The notes under the pieces are model-generated. The model was not told where the DNA came from, ran no database searches, and saw only the letters and a program-made list of their open reading frames with translations. Source: Dyadobacter sp. LHD-138 (GTDB lineage Bacteria; Bacteroidota; Bacteroidia; Cytophagales; Spirosomataceae). From it: a stretch of 64,000 nucleotides of DNA. Made by a program: the position numbers and the translations under genes. Numbering within the stretch: position 1 is the stretch's first letter; each line of letters starts with the position of its first letter. The stretch covers positions 1 through 64,000 of the forward strand of contig NZ_JAVFVU010000029.1 in NCBI RefSeq assembly GCF_030929615.1, read 5' to 3'. Shown here piece after piece: positions 15,608-25,358 of the stretch.

Positions 15608-16705
15608 CTACCTCCAGGCATTTTCATCGAGTGCAATGTTCCATTCCCTGCTCTTGTCATAAAACAAATAACCATTTTCGGTCTTCAACGGAGAATCGAA
15701 ATTATTATGATAAAGCGCTCCCGTTCCCAAACCTTGTGGTAATTGGTTATCAAAGGACGCAGCAAACTGCGCAATGGCATTGAGCCCGATATTGGATTCG
15801 AGCGCGGAGGTCATCCACCAGCCTATGGAAAGTCTGGTCGCAATTTCAATCCATTCCTTACAATGCTGAAATCCGCCCAATAACGTGGGTTTCAAAATAA
15901 TAAACGGCGGCTGTGTTTTTTTCAGCAGCGCAAACTTCTTGCGGTAATCAAAAATCCCGATCAGTTCTTCATCCAAAGCCACGGGAACAGGTGAATTTGC
16001 ACATAAATCGGCCAGCAGATCAAGCTGACCGGCACGAATCGGCTGTTCGATGGAATGCAGCTCAAATTGTGACAGACGTCTTAACTTTTCTTCAACATCC
16101 TGTGGCTGAAATGCCCCGTTGGCATCCACCCGTAATGTAATTTGGGAGGCAGAAAATCTTGTACGCACCGATTCCAGTACACGACACTCCTGATCGAAGT
16201 CAATGGCGCCCACTTTCATTTTCAGCGTCGTATAACCCTGTTCAAGCTTCTCTTCGATCTGGCGAACCATATGGTCGTAAGATCCCATCCAGATCAGTCC
16301 ATTCATCGGGATGCCTTTTTCACCTTTCGAAAATAAATTTTTGTAAGGCGTTTTTTGCCCGCCGTTCATAAAATCAAGCAGGGCCATTTCAATACCAAAA
16401 CGCACCGACGGCAAATGTTCCGGGATCACCTGCTGTAAAATAATTGACAGGTTAAAAGGAAAAACTTCCAGGTCCAGCTGATTGAATAACTCGCAAACTT
16501 CCTCCAGCTGCGCGCCAAAATCAGGGATGTCGTCCACACTGAGTCCGGGAAGCGGTCCACACTCTCCGTAACCGGTAACACCCGGCTGTTCCTCATCCGT
16601 AATTTTAAGAATCCACGAGGTTTTTTGTGTCAGCACCCCACGCGAAGTACCGGCCTCCATTCGAAAATGGAGCGTATAGGGTTGAAACACAATTCTTAAA
16701 GGCAT
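15608..16705 (-). CDS. menC: o-Succinylbenzoate synthase (enolase superfamily)
   Basis: The ATG at 16705 gives 365 residues; a TTG at 16738 would add 11 residues and is less likely. Enolase-superfamily marks are visible: TLKMKVGA (KxK pair), the metal-ligand strands LRVDANGAF, HSIEQPI and VALDEEL, then IILKPTLLGG with the second lysine. The closing segment GLNAIAQFAASF with LGTGALY is typical of MenC rather than dipeptide epimerases. It dehydrates SHCHC to o-succinylbenzoate in menaquinone synthesis. No other men gene is beside it. It is divergent from lpxK, with 67 bases between the starts. Confidence 0.87.
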   Translation of the reverse strand: MPLRIVFQPYTLHFRMEAGTSRGVLTQKTSWILKITDEEQPGVTGYGECGPLPGLSVDDIPDFGAQLEEVCELFNQLDLEVFPFNLSIILQQVIPEHLPSVRFGIEMALLDFMNGGQKTPYKNLFSKGEKGIPMNGLIWMGSYDHMVRQIEEKLEQGYTTLKMKVGAIDFDQECRVLESVRTRFSASQITLRVDANGAFQPQDVEEKLRRLSQFELHSIEQPIRAGQLDLLADLCANSPVPVALDEELIGIFDYRKKFALLKKTQPPFIILKPTLLGGFQHCKEWIEIATRLSIGWWMTSALESNIGLNAIAQFAASFDNQLPQGLGTGALYHNNFDSPLKTENGYLFYDKSREWNIALDENAWR

Positions 16706-16772
16706 ATTTTGCGGTGTCAGTTTTTTTTCGGGGAACAATATTAACCAAAAAATATGTAATTATGCAGATAAG

Positions 16773-17804
16773 ATGACAGAACATAATTGGATAAAAGTAA
16801 TACTGACACCATTTTCGTGGGTATATGGTTTGATAACCTTGCTCCGGAATTCCCTCTATGACACCGGTATCAGCCCTTCCGGGAAGTCACCACAATTCAC
16901 AATTTCCGTAGGCAACCTCACCGTGGGCGGAACGGGAAAAACCCCTGTCGTTGAATACCTTACCAAACTTTTATCTCAAAATAACCAGCCCGCAATTTTA
17001 AGCCGGGGGTATGGCAGAAAAACAAAAGGACTGCTGTTTGCCGATAACGCCTCAACGGCCTCGGACATCGGAGACGAGCCCTTGCAATATTTTTCAAAAT
17101 TTGGAAAAAACATTGTTGTTGTCGTCTGCGAAAAACGTATAAACGGAGCCATTGCCATAAAGGAACGATATCCGGAACGCAATATTTTGTTACTCGATGA
17201 CGCCTATCAGCACCGGGGCATTCAGCGGGACGTTAACATTTTGCTCAATGATTACAACCGTCCTTTTTACGAAGACCTCCCCTTTCCCGCAGGTCGTTTA
17301 CGGGAAACACGCAACGGAGCAAACCGGGCAGATGGTATTATCGTAACCAAAACACCGGACAATTTGCCGGAAACGGAAAGAGACAAAATCCGGAAATCCA
17401 TCCGCATATACAGCCGGGCCGAGGCTCCGGTTTTCTTTGCCTCCATCAGCTACTCCGAGCCGCTTGGGTATGATACCTTCCCGGTTTTGTTAAAAAAAGT
17501 TATAATCGTGGCAGGGATAGCCAATCCACAGCCCTTTACTACATACCTTCGGACCCGGTATGACGTTATTGAGGAAATTATTTTTCCGGATCATCACAAT
17601 TACACCCATAGCGACCTGGAACATCTTATTAAGTACATAAAAAACGATACTTTTGTACTCACAACTGAAAAGGATATGGTCAAGCTAAAACCGCTTGCAG
17701 CACAATCAGGAGTCACGGATCGTTTTGCCTATTTGCCCATGGAGATAAATTTCGGTACAGATACCGAAGCTTTTAATCAATGGATCACCCAAAATACCCT
17801 ATGA
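16773..17804 (+). CDS. lpxK: Tetraacyldisaccharide 4'-kinase
   Basis: The 343-residue protein is full length for LpxK. It has the N-terminal amphipathic or membrane-anchor helix (WIKVILTPFSWVYGLITLLR), the P-loop ISVGNLTVGGTGKTPVVEYL (Walker A at about 47-57), ILSRGYGRK, the LLLDDAYQHRGIQRDVNILL signature and FPAGRLRE. The enzyme adds the 4'-phosphate to the lipid A disaccharide precursor at the inner membrane, confirming a lipopolysaccharide-bearing Gram-negative host. The gene is followed after 36 bases by an outer-membrane porin gene. Confidence 0.95.
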   Translation: MTEHNWIKVILTPFSWVYGLITLLRNSLYDTGISPSGKSPQFTISVGNLTVGGTGKTPVVEYLTKLLSQNNQPAILSRGYGRKTKGLLFADNASTASDIGDEPLQYFSKFGKNIVVVVCEKRINGAIAIKERYPERNILLLDDAYQHRGIQRDVNILLNDYNRPFYEDLPFPAGRLRETRNGANRADGIIVTKTPDNLPETERDKIRKSIRIYSRAEAPVFFASISYSEPLGYDTFPVLLKKVIIVAGIANPQPFTTYLRTRYDVIEEIIFPDHHNYTHSDLEHLIKYIKNDTFVLTTEKDMVKLKPLAAQSGVTDRFAYLPMEINFGTDTEAFNQWITQNTL

Positions 17805-17840
17805 CTCCGGCCTTAAATCGGTGGAATTATTGAATCGTTT

Positions 17841-19811
17841 ATGAGAATTTTATTAGCTGTTGTTTTTTGGGTTTCATGTAGCTTCCTGCTTTTCCAACAT
17901 GCTGCTGTTGCGCAGATCAAACTTCCAGGCGGTATGAATATGCCCGGAGGTGGCGGCGGCGGATCCGGAGGTGGTGGCAAAGGCGGCGGCGCAATACTTG
18001 ACGACAGTACAAAAACCATTTACGGCCCGCAGACTACACTGCATTTTTTTGAAAGTGACATTATAAATAACCGCGATTCCGTGCGTTATCGCGTGGACAC
18101 GCTTCTCCCTGATTTTAACCGATGGACACCGGTGGATCGTTCTTACGGGAAGCTTGTAGATTTGGGGAATGTCGGAACCGCTTCCAGAAACCTGTTTTTT
18201 ACCCCGCGGCAGGATATCGGGGCTCAGCTGGGCATGCGTGCCTATGATCCTTATGCTATTCAGCAGGATGAAGTACAATACATCGATTCCAAGTCGCAAT
18301 ACACGGATCTTACTTACCGGTCGGGAGGGAAAAAGACCACGCTTGGCCGTTTTGGCTATTCCCAGAACGTTAACCCGCGTTTCAATTTCGGCATCAGAGG
18401 GCAACGTCTGACTTCCAACAAGCAATATGGTACTTATGGGGTCGCTTCCGAGGCCTTACTTGGGCAAAACTGGACTTTTCTGCTGCATTCACATTATTTT
18501 TCAAAAGACAAAAAATATCTGATTCTCGCGCACTACCGTCATTTAAACCAAAAAGTCCGGGAACAGGGGGGCGTATTACCCGATGAAGAAGTAGGAGGCG
18601 ATGGCATTTACGCTTATGATGGTCTTGCCCGTATCAGCGATGATGCCAATTCCTGGGAAAGGCGTCAGGTTTTCCATATTTATCAGCAGTATAAGCTGGC
18701 CAACGGCTTTCAGGTTTTTGCGCAGACGGATTACCAGAGTATCATCAACCGGTATACCGACAAAAACATCAAGCGCGGTATCACCTATGGCATCTACCCT
18801 GCGTCTCGGTACGATTCGCTAAATACCAGGCAGGATATCTTTTACAAACTGTTTGATAACAAAATCGGTATCAAAGGCAGATTTTCCGGTTTTAACTACC
18901 GGGCTTACATGCGCCAGCGTTTTTATGGAATGCGTTCGAATAGTCAGGAGCCGAATACGGTTGGTTTTTTAAATACAACCTATAAAACCGGCTTAAAAAT
19001 TGAAAATATTCTGGGCATATGGCTTAACTATTATTTAAAAGATTCAACTCAAAATCTGGTTGCAGAAGGGGCTTATTCGGTAGGACTGGGGGACTATCAG
19101 CTAAAAGGAGAATTGTTTACCAAATGGGGAAAAGCAAGCTTCCAAAGTATTAAGACCTCTCCCGATTTAATGGTTCAGCGGTACATAAATAATCACTTCT
19201 CATGGAGCAATAATTTTAACCCAACCAAAGTTCAAACTCTTAGCGCCTCCCTTGACCTTAAAACAAAGCGTGTAAGCTTCGTCCCGGAACTTCAAATCGA
19301 TCAGATCAACGACTATATTTATTACGACACTGCTTCAATACCAAGACAATTTACGGATTTCAAAGGGTTTCGATTGTATCGAATCGGCGCAACTACCAAT
19401 ATCCAGCTGAACAAATGGAATTTCAAGGGAATGGGGTATTTGACTTTAAATGATAATAAAGAAATCATTCGCATTCCAGCCTATTTTGCCAGCGGACAAA
19501 TTACCTATGACTTTACCTATTCCAAAGTATTGTTCATTCAGGCCGGCGTTTCGGCCATGTACCGCTCCTCTTATTTCGCAGATGCCTACATGCCGATTAC
19601 CCAGCAGTTTCATATACAGAACAGTTTTGAAATCAACCAGTACACCGTTGCGGATTTGTTTGCCAATGTCAGGATCAAACGTATTCGTCTCGCGTTTAAA
19701 ATGGCCCACGTCAATCAGGGACTGGGCGTGCCGGGGTACTTCCAGACACCGGGGTATCTGGGTTTGAAAAGAGCGTTTTCATTCGGAATAAACTGGCCAT
19801 TGTTTGACTAG
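17841..19811 (+). CDS. Putative outer-membrane porin with glycine-rich N-terminus
   Basis: The 656-residue product has a signal peptide (cleavage near AAVAQ, about residue 28), then a strikingly glycine-rich low-complexity segment (residues about 32-50, almost only G with a few P, S, M and K), and a long beta-barrel. The mature body fits the Bacteroidota putative porin family (Porin_10): LVDLGNVGTASRNLFF, GMRAYDPY, then many alternating aromatic strands and the ending FGINWPLFD. Function is presumed general diffusion or envelope structure. It follows lpxK with a 36-base gap and may share its transcript. Confidence 0.82.
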   Translation: MRILLAVVFWVSCSFLLFQHAAVAQIKLPGGMNMPGGGGGGSGGGGKGGGAILDDSTKTIYGPQTTLHFFESDIINNRDSVRYRVDTLLPDFNRWTPVDRSYGKLVDLGNVGTASRNLFFTPRQDIGAQLGMRAYDPYAIQQDEVQYIDSKSQYTDLTYRSGGKKTTLGRFGYSQNVNPRFNFGIRGQRLTSNKQYGTYGVASEALLGQNWTFLLHSHYFSKDKKYLILAHYRHLNQKVREQGGVLPDEEVGGDGIYAYDGLARISDDANSWERRQVFHIYQQYKLANGFQVFAQTDYQSIINRYTDKNIKRGITYGIYPASRYDSLNTRQDIFYKLFDNKIGIKGRFSGFNYRAYMRQRFYGMRSNSQEPNTVGFLNTTYKTGLKIENILGIWLNYYLKDSTQNLVAEGAYSVGLGDYQLKGELFTKWGKASFQSIKTSPDLMVQRYINNHFSWSNNFNPTKVQTLSASLDLKTKRVSFVPELQIDQINDYIYYDTASIPRQFTDFKGFRLYRIGATTNIQLNKWNFKGMGYLTLNDNKEIIRIPAYFASGQITYDFTYSKVLFIQAGVSAMYRSSYFADAYMPITQQFHIQNSFEINQYTVADLFANVRIKRIRLAFKMAHVNQGLGVPGYFQTPGYLGLKRAFSFGINWPLFD

Positions 19812-20031
19812 GACTTCGGCTGTCAGCTTTCAGCAATCGGCTGGGGTCGCCCCGGCTTAAAAATTTACCGGTCAATGACGCTGCGTTGTTTATTGAATGC
19901 CAATGATCCCGAACGATAATTTTAAAAGCAGAAAACCTGTTTCTTACGTCCATTTCCCTTAATTTCCCTGCAAACAAATTAACAGCCACCAGCTAAAAGC
20001 AAATTGCCCACCGCTGACAGCCAATAAACAT
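19812..20031. other. Intergenic region with inverted 10-mers
   Basis: No gene is seen. GGCTGTCAGC near 19818 and GCTGACAGCC near 20013 form an inverted pair close to the two ends. A 7-bp stem (19840-19846 with 19850-19856, one G-U pair) could be a weak terminator for the porin gene but lacks a T-tract. The style of GCTGTTGGC-like words recalls the interspersed repeat at 6047 and 23184. Confidence 0.35.
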
Positions 20032-22944
20032 ATGCCTTCCTTCCTCAACCAAGTAGCCAACCATATTTTAGAACAAAACGGGACAGCACTGGACCGGATC
20101 AGCATCGTGGTCCCGACCCGGCGCGCTGCCTTTTTTGTGATGCAAGAACTGGCTAATAATACGACCAAGGCCATCATAAGCCCGAAAGTAGAAGCTGTGG
20201 ATGATTTTGTAGAAGGTATTTGCACACTGGAAATAGAAGACCCGGTTCACCTTTTTTTTGAGCTTTACGAAACATTCAAAGAAATTGATCCGGACGTGCA
20301 ATTTGACCGGTTTATGGGCTGGGCCTCTGTCCTGCTGAGCGACCTTGACAAAATTGATCAGTATCTCGTCAAGACCGATTATCTGTTTGACTATTTGTCG
20401 GAAGCAAAGGCGATTACACGCTGGCAGGAAAATTTACCTGAGGGTAAAACGCTCAAAAACAGCGGCGGCACCAAGCAATATTTTACGCTTTTTGAAAATA
20501 TAAAAACCGTATACAGTACATTCCGTCAACGGTTATTTGATAAAGGCAAAGCCTACCGCGGCATGGCTTATCGGCAGCTCGCCGAAGATGTAGACACGCT
20601 GCTTTTGCAAAGAACCGACAACGACAAGATCTATTTTGCCGGTTTTAATGCCTTTACCGAATCCGAAAAGCGGATTGTAACGGCACTGGTAAAAAAAGGC
20701 AGAGCCGAGGTTTTGTGGGACACCGACCGTTATTATATGTCCGAAAACACCGGCGTGGAAGCAGGGAAAAGTTTGCGGGAATACCAGGTGCAGAAAGTAT
20801 TCGGAACCTGGAACTGGACGGATGACAATTTGCTCACAACTCAAAAAGACATCACGGTTTACGGCGTTCCCAATGCTACATTGCAGACCAAGGTAGCGGG
20901 GCAGCTTTATGCCGCCATGAAGGCCCATGATATCCCCGATCAGCCCGTTTCCACGGCGATTGTTCTGGCAGACGAAAACCTGTTGCTCCCCATGCTGTAT
21001 TCGCTGGATGAAGAAATTAAGGATTTCAACATCACCATGGGGCTGTCTCTGCGGAATTCCATGCTCTACACGCTTATCGATAGTGTCTTTGAGCTTCAGC
21101 AAAACGTCGTGGAGTTTAAAAACAAAAGCGGTCGTAACGTCCGGATTCCCAAGTTTAACCATAAGTCGATCAGCAAAGTACTGAACCACCCCTTTATCCG
21201 GCATTATGAACATGCCGTTTTAAGACCAGCGACAACGGAGAGCAATACGATTATTCAGGAAACACTTTGGCAGATCACCGATGGAAACCGGGTTTTTCTG
21301 AGCTCGGAAGAGCTGCTGGAGCTGGGACAAGGGAATTTGTTATTTGAAACGTTATTTAAACACTGGCCAAGAAATAACTCAAAGCTGGTTATCCAAACCT
21401 TTTACAACCTGATCGATATGCTCAGGGAAGTTTATAAAGATTACAAAAATGCGCTTGAAACGGAATATCTCTATCTGTTTTATACCCTGCTGAAACAATT
21501 TGAGCAAACCCTGGAAGACCGTTCTGAAATCATAACACTGAAAACGCTCCGGTCTTTCATGTTCGAACTAATCCGGCAGACAAGAATCCCTTTCAGCGGT
21601 GAGCCCATCAGTTCTTTGCAGATTCTGGGGATGCTCGAAACCAGGGCGCTGGACTTTGAAAGGATTATCATCCTCTCTGTGAATGAAGGCACAATTCCGC
21701 AGGCCAAACGTCAGAATTCACTGATCCCTTTTGATGCAGCGCAAGCCGTTGGTTTGCCGACACACCAGCACCAGGAAGCCGTGATGTCCTATCATTTTTA
21801 CCGGTTGTTGCAGCGTGCTTCGGAAATTCATTTACTTTACACGAGCACCAATGATGCGCCGGGGGGCGGGGAAAAAAGTCGTTTTATCCAGCAGATTGAA
21901 TTCGAACTGGCCCAGTACAATCCCCAAATCAGCATCCGGAACAAGACCGTTTCTTTTGCTAAAAAACCATCGGAAGAACTAAGCGAAGACGTGCCGAAAG
22001 ATGCTGCCATGCTGGCTGCCATTCGTCGGTATCTTTCAGGAAAAGGTATTTATCCGACACATTTAAATGAGCTGCTCCGCTGCTCCATGCAGTTTTACCT
22101 CAAACATATCGTCGGGGTAAAAGAAGCCGAAGATGTGGAAGAAGAGCTGGGTATGGATAAAATCGGGACCTGGATACATGCAAGTCTAGAAAAGCTGGAT
22201 CAGGATTTCTTTTTACACGAAAAAGATCCGACGGAAGAGCAGATCAAAACCATTTTACGTGAAGAATTTGACAGTTTATTCAAGGGTTATATCACCGATC
22301 TTGGTTTAAATAAAATATATTACCATGTTGGCGAACAGCAGATTCTGGCTTTTACCAGACACCAGACCAGCCAGCAGCCACGACGCAAAATACTCGCCGC
22401 GGAACAGCCCTTACGAACCACGCTGACACTGAACCTGCAAAACGAGGACACGGTGGTGCACGTCGGCGGGAAAATTGACCGCATTGAGTTAAGCGGTGAG
22501 CACACGCTGTACGTCATGGACTATAAAACCGGCAGCGTAGAACTGACAGGAAAACAGAAAGTTTCTGATCCGGAAAAAAGGGAAGAGATTATCCGTACCG
22601 ATCCGGACAGAAAAGCCGGCTATGTGCGCCAGCTATGGCTTTATGAATATCTGATGTACCGAAAAATGCAGGACGAACAAGGGCTTACGATCGGTGGAAA
22701 AACCTATGAATTCGGACAGTATCTGGTAAGATCCGGTTTCTATTCCTTCCGTGACCCGACTAACCTAATTGCCAATCCGCTGGAATTGACAGAAGGCCTG
22801 GATGCAGCACATTTTATACAGAAGTCGGAGCGGCTTCTGACAGAAATACTTAATAATTTACTGGACCCGAAAATTTCTTTCCAAAAAACAGACGACCTGA
22901 ATGTCTGTACTTACTGCGATTTTACGGGAATTTGCGGCCGATAG
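20032..22944 (+). CDS. PD-(D/E)XK nuclease, AddB-like exonuclease subunit
   Basis: The 970-residue protein has the architecture of AddB: an N-terminal helicase-like part that starts ISIVVPTRRAAFFVMQEL, with RALDFERIIILSVNEG in the middle, and a C-terminal RecB-type nuclease. Nuclease residues are seen in GGKIDRIELSGE and VMDYKTGSV (D830, K832). Cys684 (LRCSMQFYL) and the triad Cys959, Cys962 and Cys968 (CTYCDFTGIC) match the four-cysteine Fe-S staple of AddB. The protein should act with an AddA-type helicase in double-strand break processing. No addA is next to it, so its partner is coded elsewhere. No ATPase Walker A is evident at the N-terminus. Confidence 0.87.
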   Translation: MPSFLNQVANHILEQNGTALDRISIVVPTRRAAFFVMQELANNTTKAIISPKVEAVDDFVEGICTLEIEDPVHLFFELYETFKEIDPDVQFDRFMGWASVLLSDLDKIDQYLVKTDYLFDYLSEAKAITRWQENLPEGKTLKNSGGTKQYFTLFENIKTVYSTFRQRLFDKGKAYRGMAYRQLAEDVDTLLLQRTDNDKIYFAGFNAFTESEKRIVTALVKKGRAEVLWDTDRYYMSENTGVEAGKSLREYQVQKVFGTWNWTDDNLLTTQKDITVYGVPNATLQTKVAGQLYAAMKAHDIPDQPVSTAIVLADENLLLPMLYSLDEEIKDFNITMGLSLRNSMLYTLIDSVFELQQNVVEFKNKSGRNVRIPKFNHKSISKVLNHPFIRHYEHAVLRPATTESNTIIQETLWQITDGNRVFLSSEELLELGQGNLLFETLFKHWPRNNSKLVIQTFYNLIDMLREVYKDYKNALETEYLYLFYTLLKQFEQTLEDRSEIITLKTLRSFMFELIRQTRIPFSGEPISSLQILGMLETRALDFERIIILSVNEGTIPQAKRQNSLIPFDAAQAVGLPTHQHQEAVMSYHFYRLLQRASEIHLLYTSTNDAPGGGEKSRFIQQIEFELAQYNPQISIRNKTVSFAKKPSEELSEDVPKDAAMLAAIRRYLSGKGIYPTHLNELLRCSMQFYLKHIVGVKEAEDVEEELGMDKIGTWIHASLEKLDQDFFLHEKDPTEEQIKTILREEFDSLFKGYITDLGLNKIYYHVGEQQILAFTRHQTSQQPRRKILAAEQPLRTTLTLNLQNEDTVVHVGGKIDRIELSGEHTLYVMDYKTGSVELTGKQKVSDPEKREEIIRTDPDRKAGYVRQLWLYEYLMYRKMQDEQGLTIGGKTYEFGQYLVRSGFYSFRDPTNLIANPLELTEGLDAAHFIQKSERLLTEILNNLLDPKISFQKTDDLNVCTYCDFTGICGR

Positions 22945-22950
22945 AAAGGA

Positions 22951-23145
22951 TCAGGAAGATATCGCCTGATCGTTTAGGTGATATCTTCTTCTGATGTTAT
23001 TGATAAGAAATTTCTTTTGTGCAGTAAAACTCTCCGGATGCATCGTTTTGAAGATATCCTCCCACTCCTCATATCTTCCACGATCTGCGTTTTGAAAAGC
23101 AGCAGAATCTACTTTTTTCCCTTTGAGGTATTCTTCAAATTCCAT
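22951..23145 (-). CDS. Small conserved protein of unknown function
   Basis: A 64-residue acidic-basic protein starting MEFEEYLKGKKVDSAAF and containing YEEWEDIFKTMHPESFTAQK and FLINNIRRRYHL. The clear amphipathic composition, ATG start and complete frame make it a real gene, and I believe similar small proteins are frequent in Bacteroidota, though no function is known to me. It converges on the AddB-like gene, with 6 bases between the stops. Confidence 0.65.
   Translation of the reverse strand: MEFEEYLKGKKVDSAAFQNADRGRYEEWEDIFKTMHPESFTAQKKFLINNIRRRYHLNDQAISS
22956..22987. terminator. Hairpin at the convergent ends of the AddB-like and small-protein genes
   Basis: AAGATATCGCCT (22956-22967) pairs with AGGTGATATCTT (22976-22987), 11 of 12 positions plus a possible wobble, with an 8-base loop. 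It lies just past the nuclease stop and inside the last codons of the minus-strand gene. There is no strong T-tract, so termination is plausible but not certain. Confidence 0.35.
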
Positions 23146-23183
23146 CCTGTTATTTTTAACCTGTATTTAAAACAAAACTAAGG

Positions 23184-23288
23184 AGCTGTTGGCAATTAGC
23201 TATATGCGATTAGCTCAGTAACCGAACAACTAATAACTTATTATAAAAATCAATAATATGAATTAATTTTTCACTACAATTTATTTCG
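23184..23288. repeat. Interspersed intergenic repeat, copy 2
   Basis: This is the second copy of the element at 6047-6152, in the same orientation, starting AGCTGTTGGCAATTAG and ending TCACTACAATTTATTT. It fills the gap between the small-protein gene start and the GT2 gene and reaches over the GT2 stop codon (23281-23283), so the last bases of the element supply that stop. Hand alignment gives about 85% agreement. Confidence 0.75.
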
Positions 23289-24018
23289 CGTTGAAAAAGC
23301 CGTATTTAAAAATACAATAAATTGCCCGAACTCCGTCCTTCCAGTTGATTTTTTTCCCTTCGGCGTAAGTCCGTCCGTAATAAGAAATACCAACTTCGTA
23401 TATCCTCAATCCCGGCACTCTGGCAATTTTAGCCGTTACTTCCGGCTCAAAACCAAATCTGGTTTCGGTCAGGTTAAGCTGCTGGATGGTATCGGTTTTG
23501 AAAAGTTTGTAACAAGTTTCCATGTCCGTAAGGTTCAGGTTCGTTGCCATATTGGACAGGAACGTGAGAACGAACTTGTTACCGATGGTATGCCAGAAAA
23601 ACAGGATGCGATGTGGCTTTCCTCCAATAAAACGGGATCCGAAAACGACGTCAGCATGCCCGTCCCAAATTGGCTGAATCAAGATATTGTATTCTTCCGG
23701 ATCATATTCAAGATCTGCATCCTGCACGATCAGGTATTCTCCCGTAGCGTGTTTGATCCCCGTGTGCAAAGCAGCGCCTTTTCCCTTATTGACCTCATGC
23801 TTGAGATAACGAATGTTAAGTTCCGGGTTATTGGCTTTATAATTAAGAATGGCCTCTTCAGTGCCATCGGTTGAAAAATCATTTACAATGATGACCTCCT
23901 TTTCAATATTATGATTCAGTTTAACGTCTTTTATCTTGTTAAGAATAAAATGAACTGTTCTGGCTTCATTATAAGCAGGAATAATAATTGAAAGCTTGGT
24001 AAAGGGATTACTGGTCAT
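23281..24018 (-). CDS. Family 2 glycosyltransferase (dolichol-phosphate mannose synthase-like)
   Basis: The 245-residue protein is a single GT-A domain: LSIIIPAYNEARTVHFIL, VIIVNDFSTDGTEE, NKGKGAALHTGIKHATGEY, and the metal and sugar-nucleotide motif QDADLEYDP (D100, D102), then DMETCYKLFK and FEPEVTAKIA. This pattern is that of polyprenol-phosphate sugar transferases. There is no C-terminal membrane domain. It probably transfers a hexose from a nucleotide to undecaprenyl phosphate or a related lipid for envelope glycans. It lies downstream of the LytTR and membrane-protein genes on the same strand, but 112 bases separate it from the latter. Confidence 0.87.
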   Translation of the reverse strand: MTSNPFTKLSIIIPAYNEARTVHFILNKIKDVKLNHNIEKEVIIVNDFSTDGTEEAILNYKANNPELNIRYLKHEVNKGKGAALHTGIKHATGEYLIVQDADLEYDPEEYNILIQPIWDGHADVVFGSRFIGGKPHRILFFWHTIGNKFVLTFLSNMATNLNLTDMETCYKLFKTDTIQQLNLTETRFGFEPEVTAKIARVPGLRIYEVGISYYGRTYAEGKKINWKDGVRAIYCIFKYGFFNAK

Positions 24019-24130
24019 TTGATAAAGTTAAAATTCGCAACGTTTCCATCGAACGGATCGAAGATCGGACTTTTATGCGAAAAAATAATAGACCATGACG
24101 TAAAATATTACTTTCCGGTCTAAATTTATT

Positions 24131-24505
24131 CTATGATATTGCTCTCAAAACAATCACCTCCTTACGGTTTCCCGGATCAAATTTAACCATAAGCCTGCTG
24201 CCTGAATGCAATGGCTCTTTTTCTGCATTGGGAATAACCTGCTGAACTTCTGCCACAAAATTCCTCCCCTTATCGGGCTGAACCTGCACCTGTAACTTGA
24301 CCTGGGGAAGGTCATTGATGTATAAACCTGTTTCATTTACATTCAACACAATTGCTTCGGCCAACACTCCATTTTTTTCTATTTCCTCCGCAGTCATTTT
24401 CTTCGGATTCCCAAACATTCTGAAAAGCTTCCAAGCGGCTAAAAGTATCAGGACAATGATGGCCCCTTCCAGTATGCCCACGATCTCTATGATGGTTAAT
24501 TCCAT
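24131..24505 (-). CDS. Small single-pass membrane protein with soluble beta domain
   Basis: The ATG at 24505 gives 124 residues; a longer frame starting at 24535 adds ten residues without a credible start context. The N-terminus is one strong membrane helix (IIEIVGILEGAIIVLILLAAW), followed by basic MFGNPKK and a soluble domain rich in beta-strands (AEAIVLNVNETGLYINDLPQ, LMVKFDPGNRKEVIVL). The soluble part resembles the small OB-like folds seen in DUF3592-type proteins that follow a membrane helix. I give no function. It follows the LytTR regulator after 93 bases on the same strand. Confidence 0.65.
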   Translation of the reverse strand: MELTIIEIVGILEGAIIVLILLAAWKLFRMFGNPKKMTAEEIEKNGVLAEAIVLNVNETGLYINDLPQVKLQVQVQPDKGRNFVAEVQQVIPNAEKEPLHSGSRLMVKFDPGNRKEVIVLRAIS

Positions 24506-24598
24506 AATATTTGCTTTGACAATACAAAGAAACAAATGGACTGCCGGAGCTTCAATAAAAGTAATTTAACGGCTAGACAAAACAAGCAAGTGGTAAAA

Positions 24599-25348
24599 TC
24601 AACGAAAACTGAGCTGTTGCTGTACCTCATCCTTCTTCCGTCTTGAAATTTCAATCCTTGCACCATCGGACAGCAAAACAGATTCATGATCATTGCTTAA
24701 CCTAACGATGTGCATTGAATTAACCAGGTGCGATTTATGCGTACGGATAAAATTAAATTCATCGAGCATTTCTTCAAAATGTTTCAATGTTTTACTCGCC
24801 ACAAAAGGACGTTTGCCGACCAAATGGATGACGGTGTAATTCCGGTCTGCTTCCAACCTCAGAATTTCGTCCAGTGTAAAGAAAAACATGCCCTGGCTCG
24901 ACGGTACGGCCAGCCGAAAGTCTTTAACCTCTTTTTTTCCGATATTCTGAATCAGGTTATCAAACAGTTCCTTCTTCTGTTTTGCCGGTTTCTGTTTGTC
25001 CAGATAGCGCACCATCGCCGCTTTCAATTCATCTGGATCGACCGGTTTGAGCAAATAATCCAGCGCACTGAACCTGATCGCCTGAATGGCATACTGATTA
25101 TAAGCCGTTGTAAAAATAATTTCAAATGCCGGGTCATTTAAGGATAACAGAAAATCAAAGCCATTTTTGTGAGGCATTTCAACATCTAGAAAAACAATTC
25201 CCGGCTGATAGGTTTTAAGTATTGCCAAAGCGGCATCCGCCGAATCGGCTTGCTGAACTTCGGTGATTTCGGGAATAAAATTCGCTATATAATGATTCAG
25301 TACATTACGTGCCTTCAACTCATCATCAACGATCAGAGCCTTTACCAT
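24599..25348 (-). CDS. LytTR family response regulator
   Basis: The 249-residue protein has an N-terminal receiver with the acidic pair in LIVDDE, the phospho-acceptor D55 in IVFLDVEMP, and LLKPVD with the conserved lysine. The C-terminal LytTR DNA-binding domain shows FFTLDEILRLEADRNYTVIHL, FIRTHKSHLVN and ARIEISRRKKDEV. Such regulators are phosphorylated by a LytS-type kinase, and the cognate propeller kinase directly precedes the gene with 10 bases between them. Confidence 0.94.
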   Translation of the reverse strand: MVKALIVDDELKARNVLNHYIANFIPEITEVQQADSADAALAILKTYQPGIVFLDVEMPHKNGFDFLLSLNDPAFEIIFTTAYNQYAIQAIRFSALDYLLKPVDPDELKAAMVRYLDKQKPAKQKKELFDNLIQNIGKKEVKDFRLAVPSSQGMFFFTLDEILRLEADRNYTVIHLVGKRPFVASKTLKHFEEMLDEFNFIRTHKSHLVNSMHIVRLSNDHESVLLSDGARIEISRRKKDEVQQQLSFR

Positions 25349-25358
25349 AGCTGTCAGT

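Noticed and set aside
19840..19856. Terminator of the porin gene
   Set aside because: Stem of only 7 bp with a wobble pair and no T-run; kept only as a note.
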